Shown: positions 45,186 through 59,592, counted from the first letter of the stretch. The stretch: DNA of 64,000 nt from Phoronis australis (GCA_002633005.1 NMRA01000097.1:713230-777229); one strand, 5' to 3'. A program made the numbers and translations. The notes: generated by a model not told the origin, from the letters alone.

Positions 45186-47812
45186 CTGAAAAGAACAATC
45201 TTGCATTAGTGTCAGTAAATGCCAAATGTGTGTCTAACTATTCGAGCGCAACTTGCAATTAACCGATATCAATAAAGATTTTATGCACATTTTTCTTAAC
45301 AGGTCATGCAAAAACGGAATACTCTGCCAAGCAAGTTCCACAGTACTTGTTTCTTGTTACTTGTTTTTAATAGTAAACCTAATACAATTCGCCCTGTTGA
45401 GCTGCCTAAGAACGAAAATTAAATTAGGCCCTTTACTCTCATAAAACCGATCTTTCAACTTCCTTTCAGTGGCAAGATTCTATTTCCGTTATCTGCAGGA
45501 ACATCGAAATCATCAGCGATTTAAGGAAACGCTAATTCATAATTTGTTTTGGTTCCCCAGCGTTGGTAACTGCCAAGGTAAGTTACGCGCACTTTAAAAC
45601 CATGGTACACTACACGCTCAGAAAAATATCTCACTTAGCAGGGTAATTATAGTCTGTGTTGAGATGAAAATCAAAGGGACTACTTCTGCCAGTCACAGCT
45701 CTCATCCGACATTGCTGGTAAGGGAGCCGTCCCGGAGTACACGGCGACAGAACTCTCCTTTGTCCTGGGAATAAGAAAGCACGTGACCTAGTTTTGGAAA
45801 TCCTCGACATTTTCGTGTCTCTCATTGGTGTTGAGAACGCGAAGAATTTCAGATCACTCATCCACGGGTATTTGTCCAGTTTATCAAACTTTTTCACGTC
45901 GAGTTGCAGCTCACAGCCCAGCAAGATTACTTCGTTCCGTTGGCATTGGAAGGACGAATAAATTAATACAACCGAGAAAGACGTGAAACGAATCTGACAA
46001 CAACAAACGACAGGTGAAATTCCATTGGCACGAAACGAGACAGCAAACGTGCCTGACGGATGTTTACGGCATTGTGGGTAAAGAGAGCGAGATTCGAGTG
46101 TCGCTCTGTAATCCGGGACGGCCCTATTCAACTGAGATGGAATGCCGCAGGAGTTTTTACACGTCGTAACAAGGTTTAAAAATGATTTCTAGAAAGGTAG
46201 TGAAATTTCTTCTCCATACATGCACTGTGTGATTTTGCTAAAAGCATCCTGAAAAAACCAAACGTGAGACGTTATGGTTTTGCACGAATTTTTTCAATGA
46301 ATAGACAAAACACGTCAAAAATGTCCCCCCGATTTCCGAAGTAAAAATGTGTGCTTCTTTTAAACAAGCTAGATTATATTAGTTATATGACAGGATCAGT
46401 CGGCACAATACACAAACACAGTTACCTACATGTAGCTATAATACCTTTTGTGCGCATCGCGCACCATCTCAGTGTACAGTGCGGTGCTTTGGGTTTACGT
46501 CCACTATGACTGGTAATAGAATGAAGCTCTCAGAGCAACGACGGTCACGGGATCGATTTATGACAGTAAAAGGCTAATTACAGTTTCGTTCTTTGGAGGA
46601 CGAAATGCATCTTTGCAAAGGTTGCGTCAGTCGCCTCACCTTATTTTTTGTTTCGACAACATCAGCTTCTTGTGATTTTCAACAAAATAATTATGAATAC
46701 CGACATTTTATTCTGTTCAATTTTATCCTGTCACAGTCAGCATCTGCTTATTTTACAGCTGTTTTCGAAAAGGCGGTAATGTATACTAGTTAAAATTACG
46801 CGCATTTACTATAAAAAAGCAAACCTTCTTATCGCAATAACCGATGGTTAAGCACTCCACAGTTGTTTTTGTCTTGAAGAAATCAAAATTAGTCTGTACC
46901 TAATGTTAATTACGATTACATGCTCACTGATGACACACATGTCATGTAGACACGAAAATCCCATTACTACTGAACGTTGTAGTACGTTACTTGTAGGCAC
47001 ACGTGTGTACAAGTAGTACCCAGCGTAGATTATTGTTTCAGCTGTGTCCATTCTTGTGTTAAACAGTTATGAAGTGTGGAATAAGACGAAGTTTCAGGAT
47101 AACCATCACACATAGTGGTCTGTGATCTGAACTGAGGCAGTCATACACGCATGCTTTTGATCTTTTGTTTTAACAAAGCTTTTAAGCTTGATAAACTTAA
47201 CCTGTGAACTACAAATGATGTATTTACTTCAGATACTCTTGGCAAATTGACCTCGTTGCTTTAGCTAATTTTTCTCTGCAGTGGTGATTAAAGAAAACTT
47301 GGCGACGTGAACTTGAAAGAAAATATAGAGGGTTTAATGGGTTGCTCAAGCATATTTTAAATTTAAAACAGTTACACTAATGCTCTGATCTTTATCACCG
47401 GTCATCTTGTTTCTTGGCTGGTGATAACGCAAAGTGAAATTTTCCGCACTTCTGGTCGCTTGGCACCGCAGATCAGTTAGTGTCAGTTATTTTATAGGAA
47501 ATGTGTTTTTACTAATAACAGTTTTCAGGAAATTGAAAAGCGTAATACCCACGATAGGAGTTCTCATGATAAAGTTCTTGTAGTGCTCTTCGTAAATGAA
47601 TATCGAATCAATAACAGCAGATGTGTCGCCAGAGAGCAATTGAGCTCGTGATCACGTGGACCCGCAAACATATTAGAGTTCGTGTAGTTCTTGTAACCGA
47701 TTGTTAAGAAAGTCAACCAAATCAAAAAAGCTTATCCAAAATTACCATGAACTAGACCATTTGATATCTTAGCCCGGCCGACCGGCGATGGCGACCAGAG
47801 AGGGGGCTTCTC
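45186..47812. other. no supported gene
   Basis: The minus-strand frame 45631-46131 (166 codons) has a protein-like centre (LQLDVKKFDKLDKYPWMSD) and could hold an exon, but neither boundary is convincing and no family is recognised. The rest is featureless. Confidence 0.35.
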
Positions 47813-48065
47813 CATGCGCGCACCCAGCCTAAAATATAGGGGGCTCGAATTTTTCGGTATGCGGACCTTTTTACTGGCAAAAAAGAAAAATAGGCTACTA
47901 GGTTCAGGCCTACGAATTGTGCATCCGCGCATAATTCCTGTGGACTTTGTGGACTTTTGTCTTGTTTACTAGGACTCTTTGTTTCGCTGAGGCGAACCTT
48001 TTTGCCCAATTCGCCAAATTGGGGGGCCCGTTCGAGCTCCCCGAGCCACCCTGGGTGTGCCCATG
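47813..48065 (+). mobile_element. MITE family C, full copy
   Basis: CATGCGCGCACCCAGCC at the left, GGGTGTGCCCATG at the right, exact 5-bp duplication TTCTC on both sides. The interior matches 20377-20654. Confidence 0.85.
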
Positions 48066-48314
48066 TTCTCCTATTACTAAACATTCAGACAGACAAAGCT
48101 TTGACGATCAAATGCCCTTCATGTCAGGAGTGCGCCAATGCTTTACTGGCACTTTGCTGGCTTTTTCACAACCACCTTTGTAGCCAAACCGCTTACTTCA
48201 AAGGAAACACATATCCATGGACAAAAGTCCTTCGTTTATCGACGCATTATTCATAGAACTCTGGACATGGAATGCCAACTTACGCAAGTGACCTATTTAT
48301 TCTATTGTTAGAAC

Positions 48315-48390
48315 CTCGCTGGTTCCCTACGTGCCCAGCCAGCATCATGCTGGCTAGCGACCACCTAGCGGCACGCAGGGAACCAGCGAG
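48315..48390. repeat. compact foldback with inner hairpin
   Basis: CTCGCTGGTTCCCTACGTGC pairs with GCACGCAGGGAACCAGCGAG. Inside, CCAGCATCATGCTGG forms a second hairpin. 76 bases in total. It could be a foldback MITE or a structured RNA-like palindrome. Confidence 0.75.
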
Positions 48391-51300
48391 TTGCTAGAGC
48401 GTGCAACCCCGAGATTTCACGGGATTAGCCGCGAGAGTTTGCACTACATGTTTGAATTTTCTGTTTTCTGCTCAAGTTTGGATGAGGTATCGCAGTTTTC
48501 AAATCAAGTTTACATAATTTCACAGATGTTCGGATCGCGGAGACTACTAGAGATCCGTCTCTGCAAAACTAGTCAACAAACCCGAAAATTACAGAAGCCA
48601 TTCTTTATATCATGGCACCGACCTGTGGCCCTGGATGGATGTCGGGAATATTTTGGCCTCAGGTAGCTTTTCATCTCCAGTCTCAGAGCCACTTTCAACA
48701 ACCTATCAAACTACATCTTAGGATTTTCAACAAGGCATTTTTGGTTGTTAAAATCGAGTTACTATTTTACTGAAAGAAGTGACGTTTGATTTCTGAGTGT
48801 TAGTTATGCAGTTACTGTATAAAGGAAAAGTATAGGCCCTTCTCACAGGTGTGTTTACGTAACTTTCGCCTCACCATCAAAACATCCTGCGTTTTGACAC
48901 AATGCAAAATTAAAATATTATCATATATAATTGTAAATTCCCACACGAGATGGCCCCATCTTCCCGTGCGAATAAAAAAACGGATGTTTCAAGATCTTGC
49001 GACAACAAAACTACAAAATCTCCACAGTACACTTTTGAGTTTTACATCTCCAGTTCGACAAACAAATGTATGCTGTCGGGACGTTTTTGTGTGCTGCGAC
49101 GAACATTTCACCACCAAGCGTTTTAGCATATAGACCCAGATGTCCCGCCTTTCAATCCAGTTGTCCCGTTTTTCATTGTAAAATGTTGACAACTACGCAA
49201 CAGGTGTTCGAATTGTCTTTTTGTTAATAATGTTCATTTGCTATTTTCCACACTCCACTTTTTAGTAGCATAACAATCCAATCTTCCATTGTCTGCTCTT
49301 TAGGGTAACACTCAGGTAACAGGATTTCTAGTTTTGCTTTCTGAAGAAACGAGTTTGTTTCTTAATTTCTGTGTAAAGTTCCACATATATAGCAGCCAAT
49401 GTAACACAATGTTTTTCCCATTTTTATCAATCAGAAAACCTTGCAAATTTCGAATAATTATACAAGTACATGCATAGGTAGTTGGAGTAATTAGTTTATC
49501 ACATTTTTGTAAATGTCACTGCATCCTGAATTTTTACTGAAGAATTGTATTAAACGGCACCAAAGTCCAATTAATAAATAAAGATGTATAATTTTGGACT
49601 AATTTCTTCCCAGCAACTGTGAGGGTTCCAGAGTAGCAATCTTTTGAACCAGTGAAATTATCTCCCTGCTGGTTTAATTAGACATCTAACCTTTGGTTCA
49701 TTTCCTTTTTATGTTAAACTTGAGTAGTTGTCTAATTAGTAAATTATTCAGCCAATTAGTACTTGGAAGGCTTATTATTACATTTTCTAATGTTCACGGT
49801 TGGCAACACTGTTGGTGCTTTGAATTGAAAAATATATTTTAAAACTGCGAGGTGTGTAAAATGATAACTTTTCACGAAGTAAATCAATGATTTTTTGTTT
49901 GTGGTATGACCATACACCATCAAGAGCTAACGAAGGACTTTCCTATGATATACGCTCTTATGTAACTTCGGGAAATTGCGGATTCGCGAAAAGTTTTAGC
50001 GATAGCAAAGAAGGTGACACTTTTGTCGTTGGCCAGGTGTTAAAATATATATTTGTAATTTTTCGTCGTAGATAAACGATTTTAATGTCACGTGGTATTA
50101 GAACTCCGGTGGTGTTTCATCATATTGATGTATTTTAACGAAATTTCAAACTTTCCAAGTTTTTGTAACATGTCTAGATAGCTTTACGTTACGTCTAGCA
50201 CGTAGGTAGCGCAGTAGGCCTTCCCACGGGCACCTCCGGCTTCCCGTATCGCGGGATCCTCCGTTTGACAATATTTGGGGCCCATTAGTCCGCAAAAGAT
50301 TCCAAGAATATATATGACATTTGTTCAGAAGACGTTTTCGGTGATAAAAGATCTACACCCACTTCGTTTCTACTAAACAAATGTTCCACCCTCAACTCTA
50401 TATTCCATAGCAAGAACCAACACCGGAACAAATGAATTCAGACAAATCCTACGCATGTGTGGCGCAGCCTCTGCCGCGCAACATTGAAGCTGGCGTTCTT
50501 GGGCCGCTTTAACACGAGAGATAGTTGTCACCGTGTCAGTATTCACGGCGCAACTTGCTCCACTTTAGACGCATTTACACGATATTAGATAGCAAACTGG
50601 ATCACCATGACTCGCTTACACGAAGATCGTCTGCGCATCATGCTCGCATAAACAATAGCAAACGTCCAAACTACTTGGAATGCCAGCTTGCTGCTGGTCT
50701 CCCGAATACACGCTATTCATTGCGCAAGCGCATTGAAAGATAATCCATTTCCGCCTGCTGCAGTTGTGTTTAGACGTGTAGTGGACACTGGAGCAACTGA
50801 TTGTGTGTAATTCGTAACTGGCCACCGCAGAGTTACTCGCAGTCGTGTTTACACGCACACTTGCGCCAGGTCAGCTGTCCCTGATGTAAATGCGCCTAAC
50901 CGTTCTACAGATCTAGGCAATAATCATGTTACTACGACATATAGTAAACGTGTTCTAGCACGTTTTTCATGATTTGGGCGATATAAAGTGAAGTGCTGGC
51001 AAAATTGACCCCTGTTAATAGCTCATGTTTCTGAGAGTTCTGGCATGTAGCTGGTTTACGGGACTGTCAGTTAGCGCTTTCGCCTCTCCTATGAGCTGGT
51101 CCGCTGCGGATATGTTCTCACTCACAGCTTACTTTGTTTATTACCTCAGTTCTTTTCTAAGGAGCTGTAGCCGAGTCTTTTTCTCATCTAGTTGGCAAAT
51201 GCAGTTCTAATACTAACTGTTTCGGCCGTTTACAGCTACGAAGTAGTCTCGGCTTGGTTCTCACTCAGATTTGAATTGATTTCTGTGTTAATGTGAGGAA

Positions 51301-52764
51301 GTAACAGCGCGGGATAGTAGTGACGTCATGCTCGGCATAACATTGCCAACTGTCTAGCCAACACAACGAATCTGATCTCCAGCATAGGAGGATCAATCCC
51401 CAACACCGGAAAATCATCATTCAGAGGTAATTTGAGACCACCATAGAAGTGGCCTAAATCAAAGTATGTTATACGGTTGGTTTGTTGCATCCAACAGTAA
51501 GTGGAACGTAAACAGTCTCCACGTTTGTATATTTGTACTATTAACAAGCTACAGTTGGATGAGTTTCTCTGATGGGAGGATCGAAATGACTTTCGTTTTC
51601 GTTTTCAGCATGATATTGCTAAGTGAAAAACAAACAGGCATACCAGGTGTTGCATTCTCCACACATGGGGCGCTAGTCAATTGCAAGAAGGAGTCCACAG
51701 CTGGCATTAGACAAAATGTCTCCCTCTTCGCTTGACTTTTGGACAACTCCGCAAACAGCTGAAAGTAAATCAGAACACTATTGAAAGGTCACGACACACA
51801 TGTTTCTTCCAAGCTATTAATTGCTTTCAAGAAGATATACAGTGTTCGTTAATCACTGAACACACACGAAGACAAGGACTGAGTTACTCCCCAATCCCGT
51901 GCATTTAATGCCTGGTGGGCCACATGAAACCCAAATTTGGAGAAACAAAACCCGAAAAAAGGTTATAACGTCAGGGTTTACGGGTGAACCTGTTTATGGC
52001 AGCAACACGATCACCGTGCTAGTGCAGGTAATGATACATTGTACCACAAATTCTTGTCCCTTACCCAAATCGCCATTTCACCCCCATGACGCAAATTTCA
52101 CAATTATCCAGACCGTCATTGGTGGTTTGAGCCACAGACCAACACAGGTGGCAAATTAGTCGCACGTGATTTCCCCGCATCCCGCTCCCAAAGCCCATAC
52201 ATGTATAAAGGCTGCCAAATGGTGTTAAAAATGCTACCGCTAACAAGTGTTTTCGGTGTCACTGCATGGTCGGTCAACAAATATAGTTTGTTTTTTAAAC
52301 TATTTAAACTGTCGAATGAGGGCGTGTGTCTCACTGCTTTGTTTGTCAAACCACAGGAGTCTTTAATTAACTCCTCCGCGATACACTCTAATAAAGAGGG
52401 TCCGATATGCCTGTGGCCGAACTGTAAAGCAGCACACGTGCCCACTGCCATGCTGGCCTTACAGATGTGTGTACAATTACGCGAACACGATATCAAAATT
52501 AGTCATACGTCGACGTGTTCCCTCGAACGTTGCTTATCCTTTGGTTTTTCAATGCTTATGTGTTTATTATTCGCAATGGTATACTATGACGGGATTTGAT
52601 GTCCGGAAATATTGCTACTCACTGTTTCAGAGCTTAGCATCTGCATTAATGTATACAGCTCGCACATATAATCAATTCTGTCTGAATGACGTTATAAAAT
52701 CACGGCTGAACTAAGCTTTCAGTTCCCAACGTTCGTAACTTAGCTTCAAAATATACTCTGCTCA
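48391..52764. other. no supported gene
   Basis: Weak exon-like stretches at 49887-50037, 51610-51735 (after a TTTTCGTTTTCAG acceptor) and 51899-52027 (ending GTGCAG|GTAATG) do not join into a recognisable protein. A 61-codon ATG frame at 51025 has a hydrophobic start, with no further support. Confidence 0.35.
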
Positions 52765-53070
52765 GTAAAGGGACACTACCGGCTTTACGACTGAAAAACG
52801 TATTTTGGGGACGGCTGGATGGGATAGACTTCATATTGACCAACAAAACCTGTTGTGATTTTTGTATTTGTTTTAAAAATCGTCAATTATCGCTACTCAA
52901 TATGTCACTGACAGAGACAACCAAAATCGAGGCCGGTGACTTAACGCGATATAAATGCGCTTAAAATGAGATTTAGTTCCGCCAGCAAAGCGTTCGCTGG
53001 GGTCGTATGTTCGAATGAGCGCTGAGGCTTATCTCGGAAAAGAACTTCTCTACCCGACAGTGTCTCTTTC
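52765..53070 (+). mobile_element. TIR element with tRNA-like segment, copy 2
   Basis: TAAAGGGACAC at the left and GTGTCTCTTT at the right. The order of internal blocks is the same as 10750-11086, including a GAGGCCGGTG segment and a degraded tRNA-like part near 52978-53030. Confidence 0.65.
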
Positions 53071-54771
53071 GTAGCGAGCCGACCAAAACTTGACGTGATC
53101 TAAATAATTCTTTGATGTCAAAGTCATCTTAGAAGCAATTATGCAAGTCACAATTCGCGAAAACTGTTACTGATCATTGTTTGGGAATAGCCAAGCAGAG
53201 TATAGTAAATAGACAATTTTTTGAGTTCATAATACGAAGTTTTAAAATGGAAAGATTGTCTTATACTTGACTTATAATACATTTCAGGTCACTTACTCAG
53301 TTTCCCTCTCACTGGACAATGTGTGACTAATTTTTTTCCACTTAGGAATGCCTATGGTCTTGTTTTAATTCAGTTTTGCAACCATGAATATAGAACTGAG
53401 TTTATATTTATTTAAAAGTCACATGCGGGAAGTGGTCAGTAAAGCTCTGTAAGACGGTGTCTCACAGTCGATTCATAAAGGTTCAGAACCATTCACGCTG
53501 GTATTTGTCAGTAATCGTGTTGTTAAGCATGTCCTTTAATTACTGAAGAGTCGTTGACGATACCCCTACTCAAGCGAAGTGCATACGGCCGTATCTCGTA
53601 ACGAGACTTAAAAATAAATGTAAAACTTTCTCAACACAAAAGGCTAGAATTGACTGGGTAAAACAATACACATTTTCTGGAGATCAAAGTTGTAATTTAC
53701 AGCGTGGAAAAAGAAAGTGAAGACTAAAACTTACAGCAAAATACCATAAATAAGATATGGCATTATGGGCTATTTTCTTAAAATACTGAGAATGCAACGG
53801 TCACGAATATACGTGTATGGCCATGGGCTTGTTCCCGAATTTGAGGCTAGATATATACACGCAAGGCAAGTCGTATTTTTTCTTGCCAATCAGCCATGAT
53901 CTGTATCATCAAAACCAATCAATTGTTGGTTGGGTAAAACTTTTCCATAAAAATAATGAATTCTATAATAAGAAATAAACATTGCCCATATATAAATTCA
54001 AATAAATTCCAGGGCAATCTAATTGTTATCGGTTGTACTTACTTGCGTTCATGCTCAATACATAAAATGAAAACATTTGCTCAACGGCAGCCTTACTGTC
54101 AAAGCTCAAATAAATACCGGAAATGGAAAAACGATAGTGGTGTACTTATTATTAATTTATGATCTATAAATACATAAATGAAGAACAAATCCGATTACTT
54201 ATATTTGAAAACAATGAAAGATAATTGGGTTTGGGAAGAGCGGTAAGCAAATTTGAATATTTTGGGAAGACGGAAATAGTCTTTTCATACCAAATGATTT
54301 GATACTTTTTATCAAAATTTTAACCATTTTGAACTTGTGCCATAAAACATGTATAGATATTTTAAAAAGGAACATGGAAAATGACTGATATATACAACAA
54401 CCAGATAAAATGCATATGCATTCAAACGAAGGCAGGAACATGTTGCAGTATTACAAATGCATATCCGTAGTCATGGCAACACTACTGAGTTTCTCTATTA
54501 TGCTACAGGTGCTGGTTATAATTATGTAACGTTTTGATCAAGAGATAATTATAAATATACACTTTATCTAATCCATACTGTTGTATGCTTTCTATGCAGT
54601 CACGTTTATTCACATGAGTAACCATTTTTTGGACTTCCAAAATTATGCTTCTGGGATCTTTTTCATGAAAACTTACGTAAAAATGTATTTGCATGCTTCT
54701 AACTATGCTAATGTATAGCAGGAACTAAATGACAATGCTATTTTAGCATAGTCTACGCTAAACAAAGATAT
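53071..54771. other. AT-rich intergenic, no gene seen
   Basis: Short chance frames only. Confidence 0.45.
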
Positions 54772-54805
54772 TCTGCAAACAGGTGACTTTTGCACTAATG
54801 ACGTA

Positions 54806-55105
54806 CATGTACCTCGAGAGGAGGCAGTGTGGCCCGGTTGATAAGTGCCCGCTTTCTTTACTCGAGGTCGTGGGTTCAAGTCTCACCAGGTCACACTGCT
54901 AAACCCTTGAGCCAGGTTTCTAGCTCCTCAGCTCGGTTTTAACCATACAGTGTACATGTATATCAATAAAGCATAAAAATATTTCCAGGTGATCAGTGCA
55001 ATGGGCCCACATGCTAGGCCTGCGCACGTCTGATACAAGGTGTATCAGACCGCCTGCAATTATTTTTTTATTTATACATGTACCTCGAGGAGGAAAACAA
55101 AAAAA
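54806..55105 (+). mobile_element. tRNA-derived SINE with A-rich tail
   Basis: A box TGGCCCGGTTG (54830-54840), B box GGTTCAAGTCT (54873-54883), and an A-rich end at about 55094-55105. It is flanked by 34-bp direct repeats, 54772-54805 and 55106-55139, with two mismatches, read as a target-site duplication. The insertion carries CATGTACCTCGAG at both its ends. Its tail holds the TCTGATACA ... TGTATCAGA hairpin block shared with 28441-28530. Confidence 0.7.
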
Positions 55106-55139
55106 TCTGCAAATAGGTGACCTTTGCACTAATGACGTA

Positions 55140-56830
55140 TCTCACGGGCTCGCATAGCACACATCATGCTGTGTTATTCCCCTGCACCACGTCACGATAC
55201 TTACTGGACACGATTCAGTGATTTGCGGTGGATCATTTTTGCCACAAAACTCGTTCTAACAAAAACTTAATTGGCAATTTTCAACTTACTTAATATCCAC
55301 ATCGTCGCTATATGTTGTGTTTCTAATTAATTTGGCCAAGCAACCAAAGAGATAAAGAATTAGCCTGCAAGTTCCAGTTAAAATTTGGTCTTACGCTCCA
55401 CATAATTATTTCTAAAAAATAATGAAATCTCACGTGAGCAAATATGCAGCCTCCAAGAATATACACAAACGTGTTATCTACTGTAGAGATAGTTTTAATA
55501 AATTATTCCTAGATTGAGATGCCGTGATAATTACTTTGCTAAACCTTCATTCAGCAATTGACCTATCGCAAGACCCGCCCCCTAGCGAAATATCCACAAA
55601 CAAACAATATTATTTACCCGGCAACTTGCTGTTCGTCGTGTTAAATGGCGGCTTGAAAACGACGGTGTGTCAAGAATGCTGCGTTCTGATTGGTCAGTTA
55701 CGCTGTCACTCAAAATCCTGGCGATAGCTCAGTTGTGGAGTAGGAGCATAAGACCAAATTTCTGTTTTAAGTCTCACGTCATGTTCATGACGCGGACAGC
55801 TGGTTACGACACACCAGCCATGAGCGTCTGCTATTAGTAATTGATTTGTGCATATCTATATCAATAATTCAACCCAACTTTGATGTTGTTAAAACGCCTA
55901 TTTCCATTTTAGTGCACTGGCGACTACTTTTGGGTTATCAAAATGTTCTACTGGTGATAATAGTCCTTTGATAAAGCAAACAAAAAGTTTAAATTCTTCA
56001 AAAATGCCGTCGGTATAATGCGGTGTGCGCAACTAAGTTTGCTGTTGTAACCCCTGCCATCAAACCTGAAATCGGTGACCGTGGCTGTTCAAATGTCTGG
56101 TTACGCAACTTAGCTTAGCAACGCCACTCCCCTCCAACTCTCAACAAAATTAGGTCAACCAGTTGCGCTCTGGGCATGGATGATTGCTTGCATGCGACAT
56201 AACTACCTTCAGGCCTGAAGTTGCTGATTTTGGCTAGCAAAATAAATGGTTGCCGTGAAAACGGGGCATATTTCAACTTGACACCCTCCAAGTTTCAAGG
56301 GATAGTCTGAAACTGTAAATACTGCATAGTTGCTTGCTGTCACGAAACCTGCATTGCTAATTTTGGCCGACTGACTTAAACTGTAACAAAGTTTAACTCT
56401 GGCGATAGTTTCTACTGGATTTGTGGTCGTTTCAATTGAAATTCCGGTCCTTTATCTACCCGTAGTAAGCGTAAACCGTGGTCATGTCCTTAGTCAAAGC
56501 GACCGGGCGCCGGATCCTCGTTCGTTTCTTCTGGTTATAGTGAATTCAGAGGAATCGAAGTCTCGTCTCGGTTAGATTGTCGGGTCGGGCTGCAGCCGGG
56601 CCGGGCAACTGGGTACGTCTTGTGTTGGATTAAATTCGAACCGAGAACACTGACGGACCATGTTTTTTCAAATAAGTTAATTACCTCAACCAACTGAGTA
56701 CAAGGATAATAAATGTAATTCAAATGACCCAATAAAATGCACAGTTACTGCAGAAAGACGACCACCCCGCTTGCAAACTGTCGGGCGACAGACGGTTTTA
56801 TGCGAACGCGAACAACTTACCAAGACACGC
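55140..56830. other. no gene seen
   Basis: No exon-like structure or repeat recognised. Confidence 0.45.
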
Positions 56831-57050
56831 GTGCACCCAGCCTTCAAAATGGAGAGGCTCGAATTCCTGACGTTATGGACCTTTTGCTAACAAAAGAGGG
56901 GGCGGACTAAAAAAAAAAACGTGAGCACCACTGTGAATTGCGCGTTTGCGCTTATTTACTCCTTTTGTCCGAAGACATCGGACATTTTGTCACTCAGGGG
57001 CGGACCTTTTTGCTCCCGTCGCCAAATGGGAGGCTCGTTCGTCAGGATCA
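56831..57050 (+). mobile_element. MITE family C, diverged copy
   Basis: GTGCACCCAGCC near the start, GAGGCTCGAATT, TATGGACCTTTT and GGACCTTTTTGC blocks in the family order. Terminal bases are degraded and no duplication is visible. Confidence 0.6.
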
Positions 57051-59529
57051 TTGGTATCTGAATGTTGCATCACGTGGCGTAGTTTCCCTTACTTCCCCTA
57101 GCTCCATTTACCTTCTCATGACACACATATTTACATTTTAGCATATATCACTTACATGTAGAACTGCGTGTTGATCTTTACGCAATGGTAAATGTTGTTA
57201 GTTTTGAAGTCCTCATAGTGTAATTACTATGATAATGCCAAATATTTTCTCTTCAATTTTTGTATCAATCAAACCACAAAAATGGGGTTGAGGTCTTGGG
57301 GAAGTTGAAAAAGACCACAAGAACAATTCGCTGTCAAATTTTAGGGAGGGGTTTTCAGATGAGGGGGCTGAGCTCATATCGCAGTAGGCTCTGGTCTTCT
57401 GGCAAACTTCTAATACCAGCAAGGCGCTTTTAAGAACTGGCCGTTGTTGCCATGAGTTTACGGAAATCTGCGCTAATAGATTTTCCTAGAATTCCAGTTT
57501 TGATGATTTCCGCCAAAGAGCTGTAGGAGGATATGCAATTTTGTCGTACAGTAATTACATTTTGATACGTAAGCCTCTAAATTATCGGTAAATTCCTTAA
57601 GTGCCTGCACCCTACATCCCACTAGATTTCCAGCTCACTTTGTTGACATCTCCACTTAATAAACCACATCCTAAAATACAACAGTGACCTCTTTGATTCT
57701 GTTTTACCCATAGTGCCGAGAGCCGCAGGGGCACTAACAGTTAATCGCTTCTGAGATGCTAATCAGTATTTTTCAAATTTCGTATGCTACTAAACTTTTT
57801 TCTATTGCGCAGTGATTGCAATATAACCATCAAAGTATTGACGAGCTGGATCTGGCGCCGAATATTGTTATTTTCTCTTTCGTCTCCTCGGGAACATTTC
57901 GCGGCCTAAACTTTCGAATACGATAAATTATACATTTGCCAACAGAAAGAGCTGAATTCGGACACATACTTGAAATTGAAATTTTCGGTGCTGAGTAGTT
58001 TTGTTGAACCAAAATAGAATAGACCCAACACCACATGACTCTGTAGCGCGTCAGTGTATCTTTTTACCGTTGGTTCTTCTCATGCTTGCCTAGAATGACG
58101 TAGTACTCGTGACTCGTGTACGTGTACTTTGGCCTGCCCCCCCCCTTAACTCAAAATCCTGGACCCGCCCCTGTGAGACACCTCTGCAGTTCATCCAATT
58201 TAGTTAATAAAACTTCTTCATTAACTGAAAGGTCGGGGGACTACTCCGCTGACATTATGCTTCCGTTAATGTAATTATTGGTTTCGAGCGTATTTACCTT
58301 CGACTGCCTCGGTGTTTTTGCAGAGAATAGTTACTAAACTGTAGTTTTTGTCAGAGATGAAACTTAGGACTGTTGCACGGTAGCTGTACGCTTACTGGCG
58401 TATTCGTACATGTACATGTATTTAAGGGCGTCACCCCGCATGAAGACCTGTCGTGTCACGTACTCTTAATGATTTCTAATAAGTAACAAATGTATGTAGC
58501 CTGTGCTGGTACTAGATCTCAGGGATAAAATGCTGCCCGCATGTGCGGACTATTGGTTTGGAAGTAATGGTTTAGTGTATACACCCGATTAACTCAATGA
58601 ATTGGACACTTACCATTTTTGTCTTGAATTGGTTACAAAAATCATAAAATGAATTTCAACGCAAACAAATTTAATCAAAACTAATTTCTAAATGATTCTC
58701 TTCCAATACGAGAACAACAAAATTTTATCCAGATTTTCTTTTTTTTTTTTGATTTTTGTTTATGCACTGTGCAAGTCTGGCTCAAACATTCACAATTTTG
58801 AAGCTGTGACAATTTCGAACGTTGTGACAATTATGGCCTTTAATATGTTCCGACAAAATGAGTGGCATAAAACCTTACTGGAAAATCGGAATTCGAAAAT
58901 TTATACTATTAGTTGAAAAATGCAAATTTATGCAGGGTTGCGAGCTTGCTATCATTAAAAAGGAAAAGCGTGTAACTTTGTAGAAAACCTTTGACGGTAA
59001 TAAGATCCGGCAGTTGCCACCGGCGGCAACATGGCATTATTGTCTCGGCACAAAAGGCCTACAAGTTAATTTACCGAGTCGTGTAGCAACGAAACCTTAC
59101 AAAAACTCATCTGTAGCGTTTAGTCCACCATTTGATCCTAAATTCATCATAACGGATTATCAAACGCAAACATCATTACGCGACGTAAGTTCGTCTGAGT
59201 ATACATTTGCACTGTACGCCTGAAAAATACGGGTCGCAGCTGTCGAGGTGGTTCGTTGGAACAGATATAAACAACGAGATAACGTCTAACTAGTTTTCTC
59301 GTAACACTGAGCTGAAGCGCGATACGTAGAACATGAGTCAAATTAAAGTAAAAACCAATGAACTAAACACACCAATAGCAAGGCATAATGAGCAACCAGT
59401 CAAGAACGAGGTACATACATGTACATGTAGAAGGGTACAACAAAACTAAGAACAGTTCTAGGAACAGGAGGGATTGCTAGCCATTGTCTCAAAGAAATTG
59501 AATTGAGTCCAGTAACGCTAGGGCCTTGC
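57051..59529. other. no supported gene; family B fragment at 58135-58173
   Basis: A MITE family B end (AACTCAAAATCCTGGACCCG) lies at 58150-58173. A plus-strand stretch ending TCATTACGCGAC|GTAAGT near 59184 has a good donor but no recognisable acceptor or family. Confidence 0.4.
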
Positions 59530-59592
59530 TGAAAAGCAAGACTTCTCGAGATTACGTGGGACATTGTCGTGAGTTTTAAATGAGATCAAGTG
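59530..59592. repeat. dispersed repeat pair, copy 1
   Basis: Diverged match to 61120-61183: shared AAAAGCAAGA, CGAGAT, ATTGTCGTG and a terminal AAGTG/ACGTG. Confidence 0.5.

Noticed and set aside
45631-46131. 166-codon minus frame as an upstream exon of the 43691-45185 gene
   Set aside because: No donor in the needed phase 1, and a frame of this length is about what chance gives in 64 kb over six frames.
51025-51210. 61-codon ATG frame with hydrophobic start
   Set aside because: The whole product is hydrophobic and Ser-rich, with no mature domain, poly(A) or context support.
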